Below are positions 7,917-15,800 of a stretch of DNA of 64,000 bases, one piece after another. This DNA is from Ferribacterium limneticum (GTDB lineage: Bacteria; Pseudomonadota; Gammaproteobacteria; Burkholderiales; Rhodocyclaceae). The DNA is taken from positions 2,974,001 through 3,038,000 of the forward strand of contig NZ_CP075190.1 in NCBI RefSeq assembly GCF_020510585.1, in the 5' to 3' direction. The translations under genes were made by a program, and so were the position numbers. Numbering within the stretch: position 1 is the stretch's first letter; every line of letters begins with the position of its first letter. Under the pieces are notes generated by a model, which was given only the letters and a program-made list of their open reading frames with translations, searched no databases and was not told the DNA's origin.

Positions 7917-8930
7917 ATGGCAAGAAAACTCAGCATGAAGATGGCTATCAACGAAGCGCTTGACCAAGCCATGCAGGCCGACCCGACAGTGATTGTATTG
8001 GGCGAAGACATTGTTGGTGGTGCAGGTGGCAACGGCGAAATGGACGCGTGGGGTGGCGTGCTTGGTGTCACCAAAGGGCTTTACGCCAAGCATGGCGACC
8101 GCCTGATGGATGCGCCACTATCGGAAAGCGCCTATGTCGGCGCAGCCATTGGTGCAGCAGCATGTGGCATGCGCCCGGTCGCTGAACTTATGTTCATCGA
8201 CTTCATGGGTGTCTGTTTTGACCAAATCTTCAACCAGGCCGCCAAGTTCCGTTACATGTTTGGTGGCAAGGCCGAGACGCCTGTCGTCATTCGGGCGATG
8301 GTCGGTGCAGGTTTCCGTGCCGCCGCTCAGCACAGCCAGATGTTGACCCCGCTGTTCACACACATCCCGGGTTTGAAAGTTGTTTGTCCGAGCAATGCCT
8401 ACGACACGAAAGGCTTGCTGCTCCAGTCTATTCGTGACAACGACCCGGTCATTTTTTGTGAGCACAAAAACCTATATGCACACGAGTGTGATGTACCGGA
8501 AGGCCCGTACACGATACCGTTTGGTGAAGCCAGTATTTCCCGTGACGGGAAACACTGCACTATCGTCACTTATGGCTTGATGGTACATCGCGCGCTTGAT
8601 GCGGCAACCAAGCTTGCCAAAGAAGGCATTGAAGTCGAGATCGTTGATTTGCGCACGCTTTCCCCGCTGGACATGGATACCGTCCTTGACAGCGTGACCA
8701 AAACAGGTCGCCTCGTGTGTGTCGATGAGGCAAGTCCGCGCTGCAATATTGCGACGGATATCTCGGCACAGGTCGCGATGCATGCCTTTGGCGCACTGAA
8801 AGCACAGATCGAAATGGTCTCTCCGCCGCATGCGCCAGTTCCTTTCTCGCCAACACTGGAAGATCTTTACATTCCTAGCGCCGATCAGATTGCCAGTGCG
8901 GTACGCAAGACGATGAAGGGGGCGAAATAA
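7917..8930 (+). CDS. acoB: Acetoin dehydrogenase E1, beta subunit
   Basis: A 337-residue transketolase-type beta subunit. Typical E1-beta blocks are visible: VLGEDIVGG (with the Glu that activates thiamine diphosphate), MDAPLSESAYVGAAIGAA, RAAAQHSQ and VEIVDLRTLSPLDMDTV. It forms the heterotetrameric E1 with AcoA. AGGAG precedes the ATG at 7917. The stop codon TAA shares its last base with the ATG of acoC. Confidence 0.95.
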   Translation: MARKLSMKMAINEALDQAMQADPTVIVLGEDIVGGAGGNGEMDAWGGVLGVTKGLYAKHGDRLMDAPLSESAYVGAAIGAAACGMRPVAELMFIDFMGVCFDQIFNQAAKFRYMFGGKAETPVVIRAMVGAGFRAAAQHSQMLTPLFTHIPGLKVVCPSNAYDTKGLLLQSIRDNDPVIFCEHKNLYAHECDVPEGPYTIPFGEASISRDGKHCTIVTYGLMVHRALDAATKLAKEGIEVEIVDLRTLSPLDMDTVLDSVTKTGRLVCVDEASPRCNIATDISAQVAMHAFGALKAQIEMVSPPHAPVPFSPTLEDLYIPSADQIASAVRKTMKGAK

Positions 8931-10039
8931 TGGCGGGCATCACTCCGATTGTTATGCCCAAGTGGGGCCTATCGATGAAGGAAGGCACCGTAACGGCATG
9001 GCTGGTTGAAGAAGGTACCGAGATTTCCGTTGGCATGCCTATTCTCGAAGTCGAAACCGACAAAATTGCCAACGCAGTCGAGGCTCCCGACCCTGGGCTG
9101 CTTCGCCGCCGAATCGCAAATGAGGGCGACCTTTTGCCTGTTAAAGCGCTACTCGGGGTATTGGCTGGCGACGACGTCAGCGATGCTGAAATTGATGCCT
9201 ACATTGCCAACTATGTCACGCCGGCAAGTGCTGACGAAGAGGAGGATGCCGGTCCGGCATATCAATACATTGAAGTTGATGGCATCCGCATCCGTTACGC
9301 ACGAAAAGGCGCCGCAGAAGGTGTTCCAGTGCTGTTCATTCATGGCTATGGGGGCGATCTGGACAACTGGCTTTTCAACATCGACGCCGTTGGCGAAAAG
9401 CTGCCCGTAATCGCACTCGACCTTCCCGGCCATGGTCAATCTGCGGTCAAACTGCCAGGGACAAGCATTGCCGAGCTAGCCCGCTTCGTTATCGGGTTCA
9501 TGGATGCCATCGGCAACGATCGGGCGCATCTGGTTGGTCACTCCATGGGCGGGGCAATTGCAACGCAGGTCTCACTTGATGCTCCTGCCCGTGTTGCCTC
9601 TTTAACCCTGATTAGCAGTGCCGGCTTTGGCACTGAAATCAATAACGGTTATACGGATGGCTTCGCAAAGGCGCCATCGAGACGTGAACTCAAACCTGTA
9701 CTGGAACTGCTGTTCGCCGATCCCACCCTTGTCAGCCGGCAGTTGGTTGACGACGTACTTAAATACAAGCGCCTTGATGGTGTCGGCGAGTTACTGGGTG
9801 AGCTGGGTGGTTCGCTGTTTGGCGAGGGCAAGCAAAGTGAGCAGCCCGGCCTGAAACTTGGCAACGTTACCCCCGTTCTGGTGATCTGGGGGCGAGATGA
9901 CCAGATCATTCCAGTGGCTCATGCGTCAAATATGCCCGCTGGTGCTACCGTCGAAATATTTGATGCCACAGGTCACATGGCTCAGATGGAGCGCGCCAAT
10001 GACGTCAATCGCCTGATCATTCGTCATGTTGGTGGCTGA
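8930..10039 (+). CDS. acoC: AcoC: lipoyl domain fused to an alpha/beta-hydrolase
   Basis: A 369-residue protein. Residues 1-78 form a lipoyl domain with the modified lysine K45 in ETDKIAN. After an acidic linker (ADEEEDAG, about 101-108), residues 113-369 are an alpha/beta-hydrolase with nucleophile S205 (VGHSMGG), acid D323 or D324 (WGRDDQIIP) and H349 (ATGHMAQ). The usual E2 acyltransferase domain and peripheral-subunit-binding domain are absent. This architecture is known for AcoC of acetoin dehydrogenase systems. It accepts the acetyl group formed by AcoAB. The start overlaps the acoB stop by one base. Confidence 0.93.
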   Translation: MAGITPIVMPKWGLSMKEGTVTAWLVEEGTEISVGMPILEVETDKIANAVEAPDPGLLRRRIANEGDLLPVKALLGVLAGDDVSDAEIDAYIANYVTPASADEEEDAGPAYQYIEVDGIRIRYARKGAAEGVPVLFIHGYGGDLDNWLFNIDAVGEKLPVIALDLPGHGQSAVKLPGTSIAELARFVIGFMDAIGNDRAHLVGHSMGGAIATQVSLDAPARVASLTLISSAGFGTEINNGYTDGFAKAPSRRELKPVLELLFADPTLVSRQLVDDVLKYKRLDGVGELLGELGGSLFGEGKQSEQPGLKLGNVTPVLVIWGRDDQIIPVAHASNMPAGATVEIFDATGHMAQMERANDVNRLIIRHVGG

Positions 10040-10829
10040 AAAGCAGATCCACTTCGCTGCTGACAAGACCTGCGCCCAGCCTTCCTGGACGCAGGTCTTG
10101 TGTCCGGCCGAGCCGATTGACGGTGAAATTGAACTGGAGTGGCTTGAGCTTGCACTTGAGGGCAAGTCGACTGCGGCGCTTTGGGTAGGTAAGCAAGGCT
10201 TGGTTGCGCCGATGTCCTACAAACGCAGTACTAATCTTCCAGAGGTCTGCGTCGACTCTGCCTCACGAGGGTGGCCGGTGAGACTGCGCCGTTCAGGTGG
10301 TGGCGTCGTACCACAAGGCCCGGGCATCCTTAACCTGAGTTTGGCCAAACCCTGTGAAGCTCCCCCTGGGGAGCTTGCCGAAAGCGTCTATGACGAACTA
10401 TGCCTGGTGCTTGCTCGAGCGCTTGCCGGACTAGGCATCAATGCCGCAGCTCGTGCGGTTTCAGGATCTTTCTGTGACGGCCGGTTCAATCTCGCCGTCA
10501 TTAGCGCCAAGGACGGAACCTGTCGAAAAATTGCTGGTACAGCTCAATACTGGCGTCATGCAGGCGGGCGACATGCTGTGTTGGCCCACGCGCTGCTGAT
10601 TGTTGACGCAGAACCCGCAACACTTACTGCAGAAGCAAACCGCTTCGAGACAGCGCTCGGTAGCGGAAAAAGCTATGAAAGGAACGCACTGACTAGCGTT
10701 TCTAAAGCATGGCGCGAGGCTCACCCAGGAAAGAAGGTCCCAACCGGTCTTTCGAACGAACTAAGAGAATCAATCGTCGCAATACTGACCCAACAATACC
10801 CAACAGGAGATTACGATGTTACTACTTGA
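10026..10829 (+). CDS. Lipoate-protein ligase A family protein, probably for AcoC
   Basis: A 267-residue protein of the biotin/lipoate protein ligase fold. RRSGGGVVPQGPGILNLSL (RRSGGG, residues 88-93) is the lipoyl-AMP-binding loop. GRFNLAV...CRKIAGTAQ contains the conserved lysine (K168) of lipoate ligases. It lacks the C-terminal extra domain of E. coli LplA, so it is of the short type. It overlaps the end of acoC by 14 bases, which points to attachment or salvage of lipoate for K45 of AcoC. The start could also be a GTG at 10032. Whether it uses free lipoate or transfers octanoyl cannot be told. Confidence 0.85.
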   Translation: MLVAEKQIHFAADKTCAQPSWTQVLCPAEPIDGEIELEWLELALEGKSTAALWVGKQGLVAPMSYKRSTNLPEVCVDSASRGWPVRLRRSGGGVVPQGPGILNLSLAKPCEAPPGELAESVYDELCLVLARALAGLGINAAARAVSGSFCDGRFNLAVISAKDGTCRKIAGTAQYWRHAGGRHAVLAHALLIVDAEPATLTAEANRFETALGSGKSYERNALTSVSKAWREAHPGKKVPTGLSNELRESIVAILTQQYPTGDYDVTT

Positions 10830-11124
10830 ATTTGCAATGTTTCCAACGAACCGAGGGGATAGTGTAAGTCCCTTTGTGGCCCGATCGCTGGACATCATCG
10901 ACAATTCTGGTCTGCCCTATCAATTGACGCCGATGGGCACAATAATTGAAGGTGAATGGGAAGACGTGATGGGTGTAGTCAAGGCCTGCTTTGATGCGAT
11001 GAGCACGGACTGTGAGCGAATCGCCACCAACATCAAGATCGACTATCGAGCTGGCTCCGGGGAAAGATTGAAGAGCAAGGTCGAGTCTGTACAGAAGAAG
11101 GTCGGTAGAAAGCTGTCAACTTAG
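10816..11124 (+). CDS. Thiamine-binding protein, MTH1187/YqgV family (DUF77)
   Basis: A 102-residue protein with the MTH1187 fold pattern: an initial strand LLLEFAMFPT, ARSLDIIDNSGLPYQLTPMGTIIEGEWEDVMGVVKACFDAM and a basic C-terminus. Family members bind thiamine. It overlaps the ligase gene by 14 bases and ends the acoX operon. Association with a thiamine-diphosphate-dependent E1 suggests local supply or buffering of the cofactor; this role is inferred. AGGAG precedes the ATG. Confidence 0.8.
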   Translation: MLLLEFAMFPTNRGDSVSPFVARSLDIIDNSGLPYQLTPMGTIIEGEWEDVMGVVKACFDAMSTDCERIATNIKIDYRAGSGERLKSKVESVQKKVGRKLST

Positions 11125-11167
11125 TTTTGTTGAGCGCCAAGCGGGCGATGATCACTACATGAAAATC

Positions 11168-11203
11168 CGAAGCAGACTCCCTTTTGATGGTGAGTCTGCT
11201 TCG
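11168..11203. terminator. Hairpin between convergent aco operon and acoR
   Basis: A perfect 12-bp stem CGAAGCAGACTC (11168-11179) / GAGTCTGCTTCG (11192-11203) with a 12-base loop. It sits between the stop of the thiamine-binding gene and the stop of acoR. On the minus strand a short T run follows (GGATTTTC), so it may end acoR transcription and act on both sides. Confidence 0.55.
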
Positions 11204-11245
11204 CCAGGAACGTAATGGAGTGGATGTGGATCAGGACACGCGATT

Positions 11246-13249
11246 CTATTGATGAGTAGGCGAGACGATGTTTAGCCGTTTCATCTGTCGATATACGGTT
11301 GCTCTACAAATACCAAGCTCGTGCGAAACGGCAGTAATGTTCCAACGATGTTTGCGCAGGGCAGCGTTCAGTGTTTCGGCAGCCGAAGAGTCATTGGAAC
11401 CAAAACTCTCGTCGGCTGACGAAATTGAAACAGAAGAAAGTGGTGTTGCTGCCCTTTGCGGCTTGGCCTCATGGAGATCGCGCTCGCAATCGTCGTAGAG
11501 TTCTTGGGGCAAATGGGCGGCTTCGATATGGCCACTGTCACTAATTGCTACGGCAAAGCGAATTACGTTACGTAGCTGGCGGATGTTTCCTGGCCAAGAA
11601 TAGTTTAGTAAGAGCTCAAGCGCTTCGTCATCAATTTGAACATCATGATCTATTTGTTCAGTCTCTTGCTCCAATACGCGGGAAATCACAAAGGTCTTGT
11701 CCGCGCGAAGGCGTAGCGGAGGCAGGAGGAGGGATGCGCCGCACAGCCGATAATACAAATCCTCGCGAAAAACACCTTCAGCAATCAGGCGGCGCAGGTC
11801 ACGGTGTGAGGCAGCAACAACAGACAGCTGCACGGGAATCGGTTTTTCGGCGCCGAGCGGCATGACCTCCTGTTCAGCCAATACCCGTAACAAGCGCGTC
11901 TGTAGCAGTAACGGCATATCGCCGATTTCGTCAAGGAAAAGCGTACCCCCATCGGACTGTTGAATCAGACCTCGCGCCCCTTTACTGCGTCCACCGGTAA
12001 AACTGCCGGCAACATAGCCGAACAGCTCGCTTTCGATCAGCGACTCGGGGATCGAGGCGCAATTTACTGCAATGAATGGCTTTCCTGCCCGGGTACTCGA
12101 ATCATGCAGGGCGCGGGCTACAACCTCTTTGCCTGTACCTGTTTCGCCATGCAAAAGAATATTGACCTTCTTGTTGACCAGTCGCTTGGATTGGTCGATC
12201 AAACGCTGCATCTGACTATCACTGCCCGCCAGACGATCAAGGGCCGGGCATGCAATATGCGGGCTTTCCAGAGCGCGCAGATCGCTGCGCATACTGCGAC
12301 TTGGCTGATTACGAGGAGGCCTTGCGGCCGCATAAAATAGTTCGAGACGGTGGGTGCTCAGCACCGCCCGATCTGTGCTTGAGGCTGACCGGGCAATTTC
12401 CCATATCTGATCCATGCCCCCCTTGAAGACATCGGACAGCAGATGGCCAACTATCGGGACAAATAAACCATCGGCGGACATGGCCGCGAGAATTTTTCGG
12501 GCTACGCTGTTGGCACCAACGATAACGCCGTCGGCATCAAAGGCAAGCATGCAATTGCCACTGATATCGACCAAAGCCCAGTCCACGCTGAGCCGAAGTA
12601 TCCATTTGTCGCTGAAATAGCGAACAAAATTAGCATCTTCAACCATCTGGGCAAACATTGTGGTCATATGGCCGGCGAGATGCTGGCTGGTTTTCTCAGA
12701 CGGAGAGGTAAGTGCAGAAATATCAAGCACCCCTATAAACTCACCTGTAGGGTCAAAAAGAGGAGCTGCGGTGCAGGTCAAACCGATGTGTGTCGCATCG
12801 AAATGATCGGTCTGATGACAGGTAACCGGCACACGCTCAACAATGCAGGTACCTACGCCACTGGTTCCGGAGTGCGACTCCTGCCAGTCAGCGCCAAGAC
12901 AAAGACCGGAGCGTTTAAGGTCACGATCCCATTGGTCGTTGCCTATGCAGTCAACAGCAACTCCTTGTGCATCGGTCAGTAACAGTACGTAGCCAAGAGG
13001 AGAAACTCTTTTATATAGCTGCTCCATTCCAGCACGAGCAACCCGCAAGAACGACTCAAGCTGATCCTGATGTTCGCGAAGGCGTGCAGCCTCCAGGACC
13101 CGAGCTGGCTGTGTCCTGGAGGGATCCAGGCCATGATCGGAGACGCAGCGCGCCCACGAGCGGGTAATAATATCGTCATCGGCCAGTCCCTCGGCATGAC
13201 GCGACGTTCTCTCAATAACCTCGTTGATATGCCGAGTTTGAGTGTTCAT
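11246..13249 (-). CDS. acoR: AcoR-type sigma-54-dependent transcriptional activator
   Basis: A 667-residue enhancer-binding protein: N-terminal GAF-like sensor (about 60-210, including LLLTDAQGVAVDCIG), a PAS-like segment (MLAFDADGVIVGANSVA, about 234-250), an AAA+ domain with Walker A GETGTGKE (368-375) and Walker B LFLDEIGD (437-444), and a Fis-type helix-turn-helix at the C-terminus (about 637-660). The sigma-54 contact loop reads GSFTGG (415-420) instead of GAFTGA. It is expected to activate the acetoin genes through sigma-54 promoters; several such promoters occur in the window. GAGGAGA precedes the ATG at 13249. Confidence 0.92.
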   Translation of the reverse strand: MNTQTRHINEVIERTSRHAEGLADDDIITRSWARCVSDHGLDPSRTQPARVLEAARLREHQDQLESFLRVARAGMEQLYKRVSPLGYVLLLTDAQGVAVDCIGNDQWDRDLKRSGLCLGADWQESHSGTSGVGTCIVERVPVTCHQTDHFDATHIGLTCTAAPLFDPTGEFIGVLDISALTSPSEKTSQHLAGHMTTMFAQMVEDANFVRYFSDKWILRLSVDWALVDISGNCMLAFDADGVIVGANSVARKILAAMSADGLFVPIVGHLLSDVFKGGMDQIWEIARSASSTDRAVLSTHRLELFYAAARPPRNQPSRSMRSDLRALESPHIACPALDRLAGSDSQMQRLIDQSKRLVNKKVNILLHGETGTGKEVVARALHDSSTRAGKPFIAVNCASIPESLIESELFGYVAGSFTGGRSKGARGLIQQSDGGTLFLDEIGDMPLLLQTRLLRVLAEQEVMPLGAEKPIPVQLSVVAASHRDLRRLIAEGVFREDLYYRLCGASLLLPPLRLRADKTFVISRVLEQETEQIDHDVQIDDEALELLLNYSWPGNIRQLRNVIRFAVAISDSGHIEAAHLPQELYDDCERDLHEAKPQRAATPLSSVSISSADESFGSNDSSAAETLNAALRKHRWNITAVSHELGICRATVYRQMKRLNIVSPTHQ

Positions 13250-13544
13250 TTTGATTGTCTCCTCTGTGAGCTTCAGCTTCTCTAGATCTTTCGCGACAGA
13301 AGCTCTTTTAGGCCCCTTGCAACACTATCTACGTATTTTCAAGCACTACAACATTGAAAATATCTCTATTTGCCTAACAAAAACGTGCCAAATACGATAT
13401 TTACTCCTTCGTTTCATGATGCAAGGGCACGACAGCTTATTACTTATAGCATAGTTGCAAAAATGCAGGTTTGCCAAACCAGGCAACAGTTACGTTCCTT
13501 GTTTGGCACAAAGTACTACGGTGCTTTCTCTCAACGCAGCTAGC
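13250..13544. other. Intergenic region between acoR and the cytochrome c gene
   Basis: A low-GC spacer that should contain the acoR promoter. I see no sigma-54 site and no TGYGACA motif here. An 8-bp inverted repeat TGCCAAAC (13472-13479) / GTTTGGCA (13501-13508) with a 21-base loop may be an operator or a weak terminator for the cytochrome operon; neither is certain. Confidence 0.4.
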
Positions 13545-13958
13545 TCATTTGTCAGGCGTTTGCGTCGAAAGATACATAATGTAAGCAACCAGTTCCCAGC
13601 GTTTTTCTGCTGAGAAACCATTGCCCCAAGCCGGCATAACATCAGCCCCGCGTCGTCCATGGGTAATTACCTTGAAAACAGCTTCTGCATTCAGATCCTT
13701 ACGTCCCTTGAACGATGGAACCTTACCCCCGCTACCTTCGTTTCCGTGACAATAGGCCGCACAATTTGCTCCGAAGCGGGCTTTGCCAGCTGCAATACGG
13801 GACTCATCGTCGAGTTTGAAAGGTGGTAGGCCATGTTCTGTGGACGTGGCTGCCTCTGTTGGCACAGAGTCAGCGGGGGGCGCTGCGGACTGCGCAGAAA
13901 AAGAGAAAGTCAGAAACAAAGACAGAACAGCCATGCGTGTTGTAGAAAATCGATCCAT
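13545..13958 (-). CDS. Exported c-type cytochrome with an unusual CX3CH heme site
   Basis: A 137-residue protein: signal peptide (MAVLSLFLTFSFSAQSA) then one cytochrome c domain. The heme site is C66-A-A-Y-C70-H71, with three residues between the cysteines instead of two; the codons TGT GCG GCC TAT TGT CAC confirm it. M108 in DVMPAWG is the likely axial ligand. It is the last gene of the porin-quinoprotein operon and probably takes electrons from the quinoprotein encoded upstream. The ATG at 13958 starts directly before the signal peptide; a TTG at 14015 would add an implausible leader. Confidence 0.82.
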   Translation of the reverse strand: MDRFSTTRMAVLSLFLTFSFSAQSAAPPADSVPTEAATSTEHGLPPFKLDDESRIAAGKARFGANCAAYCHGNEGSGGKVPSFKGRKDLNAEAVFKVITHGRRGADVMPAWGNGFSAEKRWELVAYIMYLSTQTPDK

Positions 13959-14036
13959 TATCCGGTACCAGAAAGCGTAAAAAAAGCGGGGTAGACCAGC
14001 GGTTTCCCCCGCCAAAGCTCAGGGAGAGTCTTGTGC

Positions 14037-15722
14037 CTATTCCAGCGTGAAGCCAATCAATGCAGCACCGCCCGGCAGGTTCTTGATTTCCGGGAAGGCG
14101 CCGGCGAGGAAGCCAGGGGCATGTGACCCAAGGCCGGTCGGAACAGCGATGTATTGTTTGCCATTCACCGCGTAGCTAACCGGGCCGCCGCGAACGCCAG
14201 AACCAGCGGCGAATTTCCACAGTTCTTTGCCATCGTTGGCATCAAAGGCATAAATGTTGCCGCGCATATCCCCGGAGAAGACCAGGCCGCCACCGGTAGT
14301 CAGGACGCTACTCAACGGGGGGAGATCAAAGCGTTTTTTCCACTTGACTTCACCAGTGATCGGCTCAAATGCGGCGAGGTACCCGTCAGCCTTTTTCCCC
14401 TTCGGGTTTAGCAACGTGATCTCCGAAAGCCCCAGAGAGAGGCCGCTAATCGCCCCAACCTCTTCTTGCTTGGCTGCGGTCACCGTATTGCATACCTCCA
14501 TCCCGCTCGAATACCAAAGCGCGGTCTTGGGGTTATAAGCGCCGTGGTTCCAGCTGCGCGCCCCGAGCAGATTAGGGCAGAACAGTTTCTGCTTCCCTAC
14601 TTCAGGGTAGTTGGGATTGCTGATAGCACCGGTCTTCGGGTCGATGCCGCTAGTCCAGTTCTGATTTTCGGCATATTGCCAAACGTTTTCCAGCTTGCCG
14701 TTATCCTTGTCCATGACGAAGACAAAGCCGCTTTTGTTAAGGTGGACCAGAACATCTTTGCCTTTATGCGGGACCAGCAGCGCCTCATATGCTGAGTCAA
14801 AGTCCCATGCATCATTCGGAATTTCCTGACGGTGCCACTTGAGCTTGCCAGTCTTTGGATCGATGGCCAGTAGCGAAGCAGTGTACAGGTTGTCGCCCAT
14901 ACGTTCGTCACGGTAGTAGTCAGGTGAAGCATTGCTGGTGCCAATGTAAATCGTGTCGGTTCGCGGATCATATGTTCCCGGCATCCAGGCGCTACCACCA
15001 GCCGCCTTACGGCTCTTGCCTGGCCAACTCTTCGGGTCGTCCTTTGGAATTTCAAACGTCCAGACACGCTCGCCAGTATCGGCATTGACTGCAAAAACCT
15101 TACCGATGATTGGCTGGTCACCGCCTGTCGTGCCTCCGAACAGAATGTTCCCAGCTAGCTGCGGCGGGGCTGAGAAAAGTGCGCCATACTCGTCCTTGAG
15201 ATTGCTCAACTGGGTAGACCAAATTTCTTTCCCGGACTTCTGATCAAGTGCAACAAAGCGGCCATCAAGGGTGCCAATGAAGACCTTTCCTCGGCCAACT
15301 GTGACACCTCGGCTTGCTGCAGCATAAAAAACTTCTTTCGACAACGGATCAAGTTTGGCCACATAGTGCCAAATCGTCTTTCCGGTAGCCGCATCGATCG
15401 CCCAAACGTTGTTATCGGCTGAGATTGTGTACATCACACCATCAATGACAATCGGCGTTGACTGCAAGCCATGGGTAATATTTCCAGGCTGGTGAATCCA
15501 CGCTACCTTGAGTTTCTTGACGTTGCTCTTGTTGATCTGGTTCAGGGGAGAAAATCGCCATGCATTGAAACTGCGGTGATACTGCGGCCAGTTGTTCGGA
15601 TCGTCATATCCAGGCCCGGTCTGCGCAGCCGCGGGCGCAATCATGAACCCGGATAGCGTCGAAAAAGCAGTCAGGGCTATAGCATTAACCTTCATGCGAA
15701 ACAGCTTTCGTTCGATTTTCAT
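14037..15722 (-). CDS. PQQ-dependent alcohol dehydrogenase (quinoprotein), periplasmic
   Basis: A 561-residue quinoprotein with a signal peptide (cleavage near PAAAQ) and an eight-bladed propeller with repeated AxDxxTGxxxW motifs (AIDAATGKTIW, ALDQKSGKEIW, AVNADTGERVW, AIDPKTGKLKW). The catalytic base region is AWDFDSAYE with D307 and D309; the second Asp is the one typical of lanthanide-type enzymes. The vicinal Cys pair found in many quinoprotein alcohol dehydrogenases is missing (Phe-Tyr near 132-133). It oxidises alcohols in the periplasm and passes electrons to a cytochrome c. GGAGA lies 8 bases before the ATG at 15722. The substrate is unknown. Confidence 0.9.
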   Translation of the reverse strand: MKIERKLFRMKVNAIALTAFSTLSGFMIAPAAAQTGPGYDDPNNWPQYHRSFNAWRFSPLNQINKSNVKKLKVAWIHQPGNITHGLQSTPIVIDGVMYTISADNNVWAIDAATGKTIWHYVAKLDPLSKEVFYAAASRGVTVGRGKVFIGTLDGRFVALDQKSGKEIWSTQLSNLKDEYGALFSAPPQLAGNILFGGTTGGDQPIIGKVFAVNADTGERVWTFEIPKDDPKSWPGKSRKAAGGSAWMPGTYDPRTDTIYIGTSNASPDYYRDERMGDNLYTASLLAIDPKTGKLKWHRQEIPNDAWDFDSAYEALLVPHKGKDVLVHLNKSGFVFVMDKDNGKLENVWQYAENQNWTSGIDPKTGAISNPNYPEVGKQKLFCPNLLGARSWNHGAYNPKTALWYSSGMEVCNTVTAAKQEEVGAISGLSLGLSEITLLNPKGKKADGYLAAFEPITGEVKWKKRFDLPPLSSVLTTGGGLVFSGDMRGNIYAFDANDGKELWKFAAGSGVRGGPVSYAVNGKQYIAVPTGLGSHAPGFLAGAFPEIKNLPGGAALIGFTLE

Positions 15723-15800
15723 CAATTTAGTCTCCAGTTATTCGAATTTGAACCTCCTTAAAACCCACCATGATCTGGGCTTTTGGAGGCGCTTAGTTAC

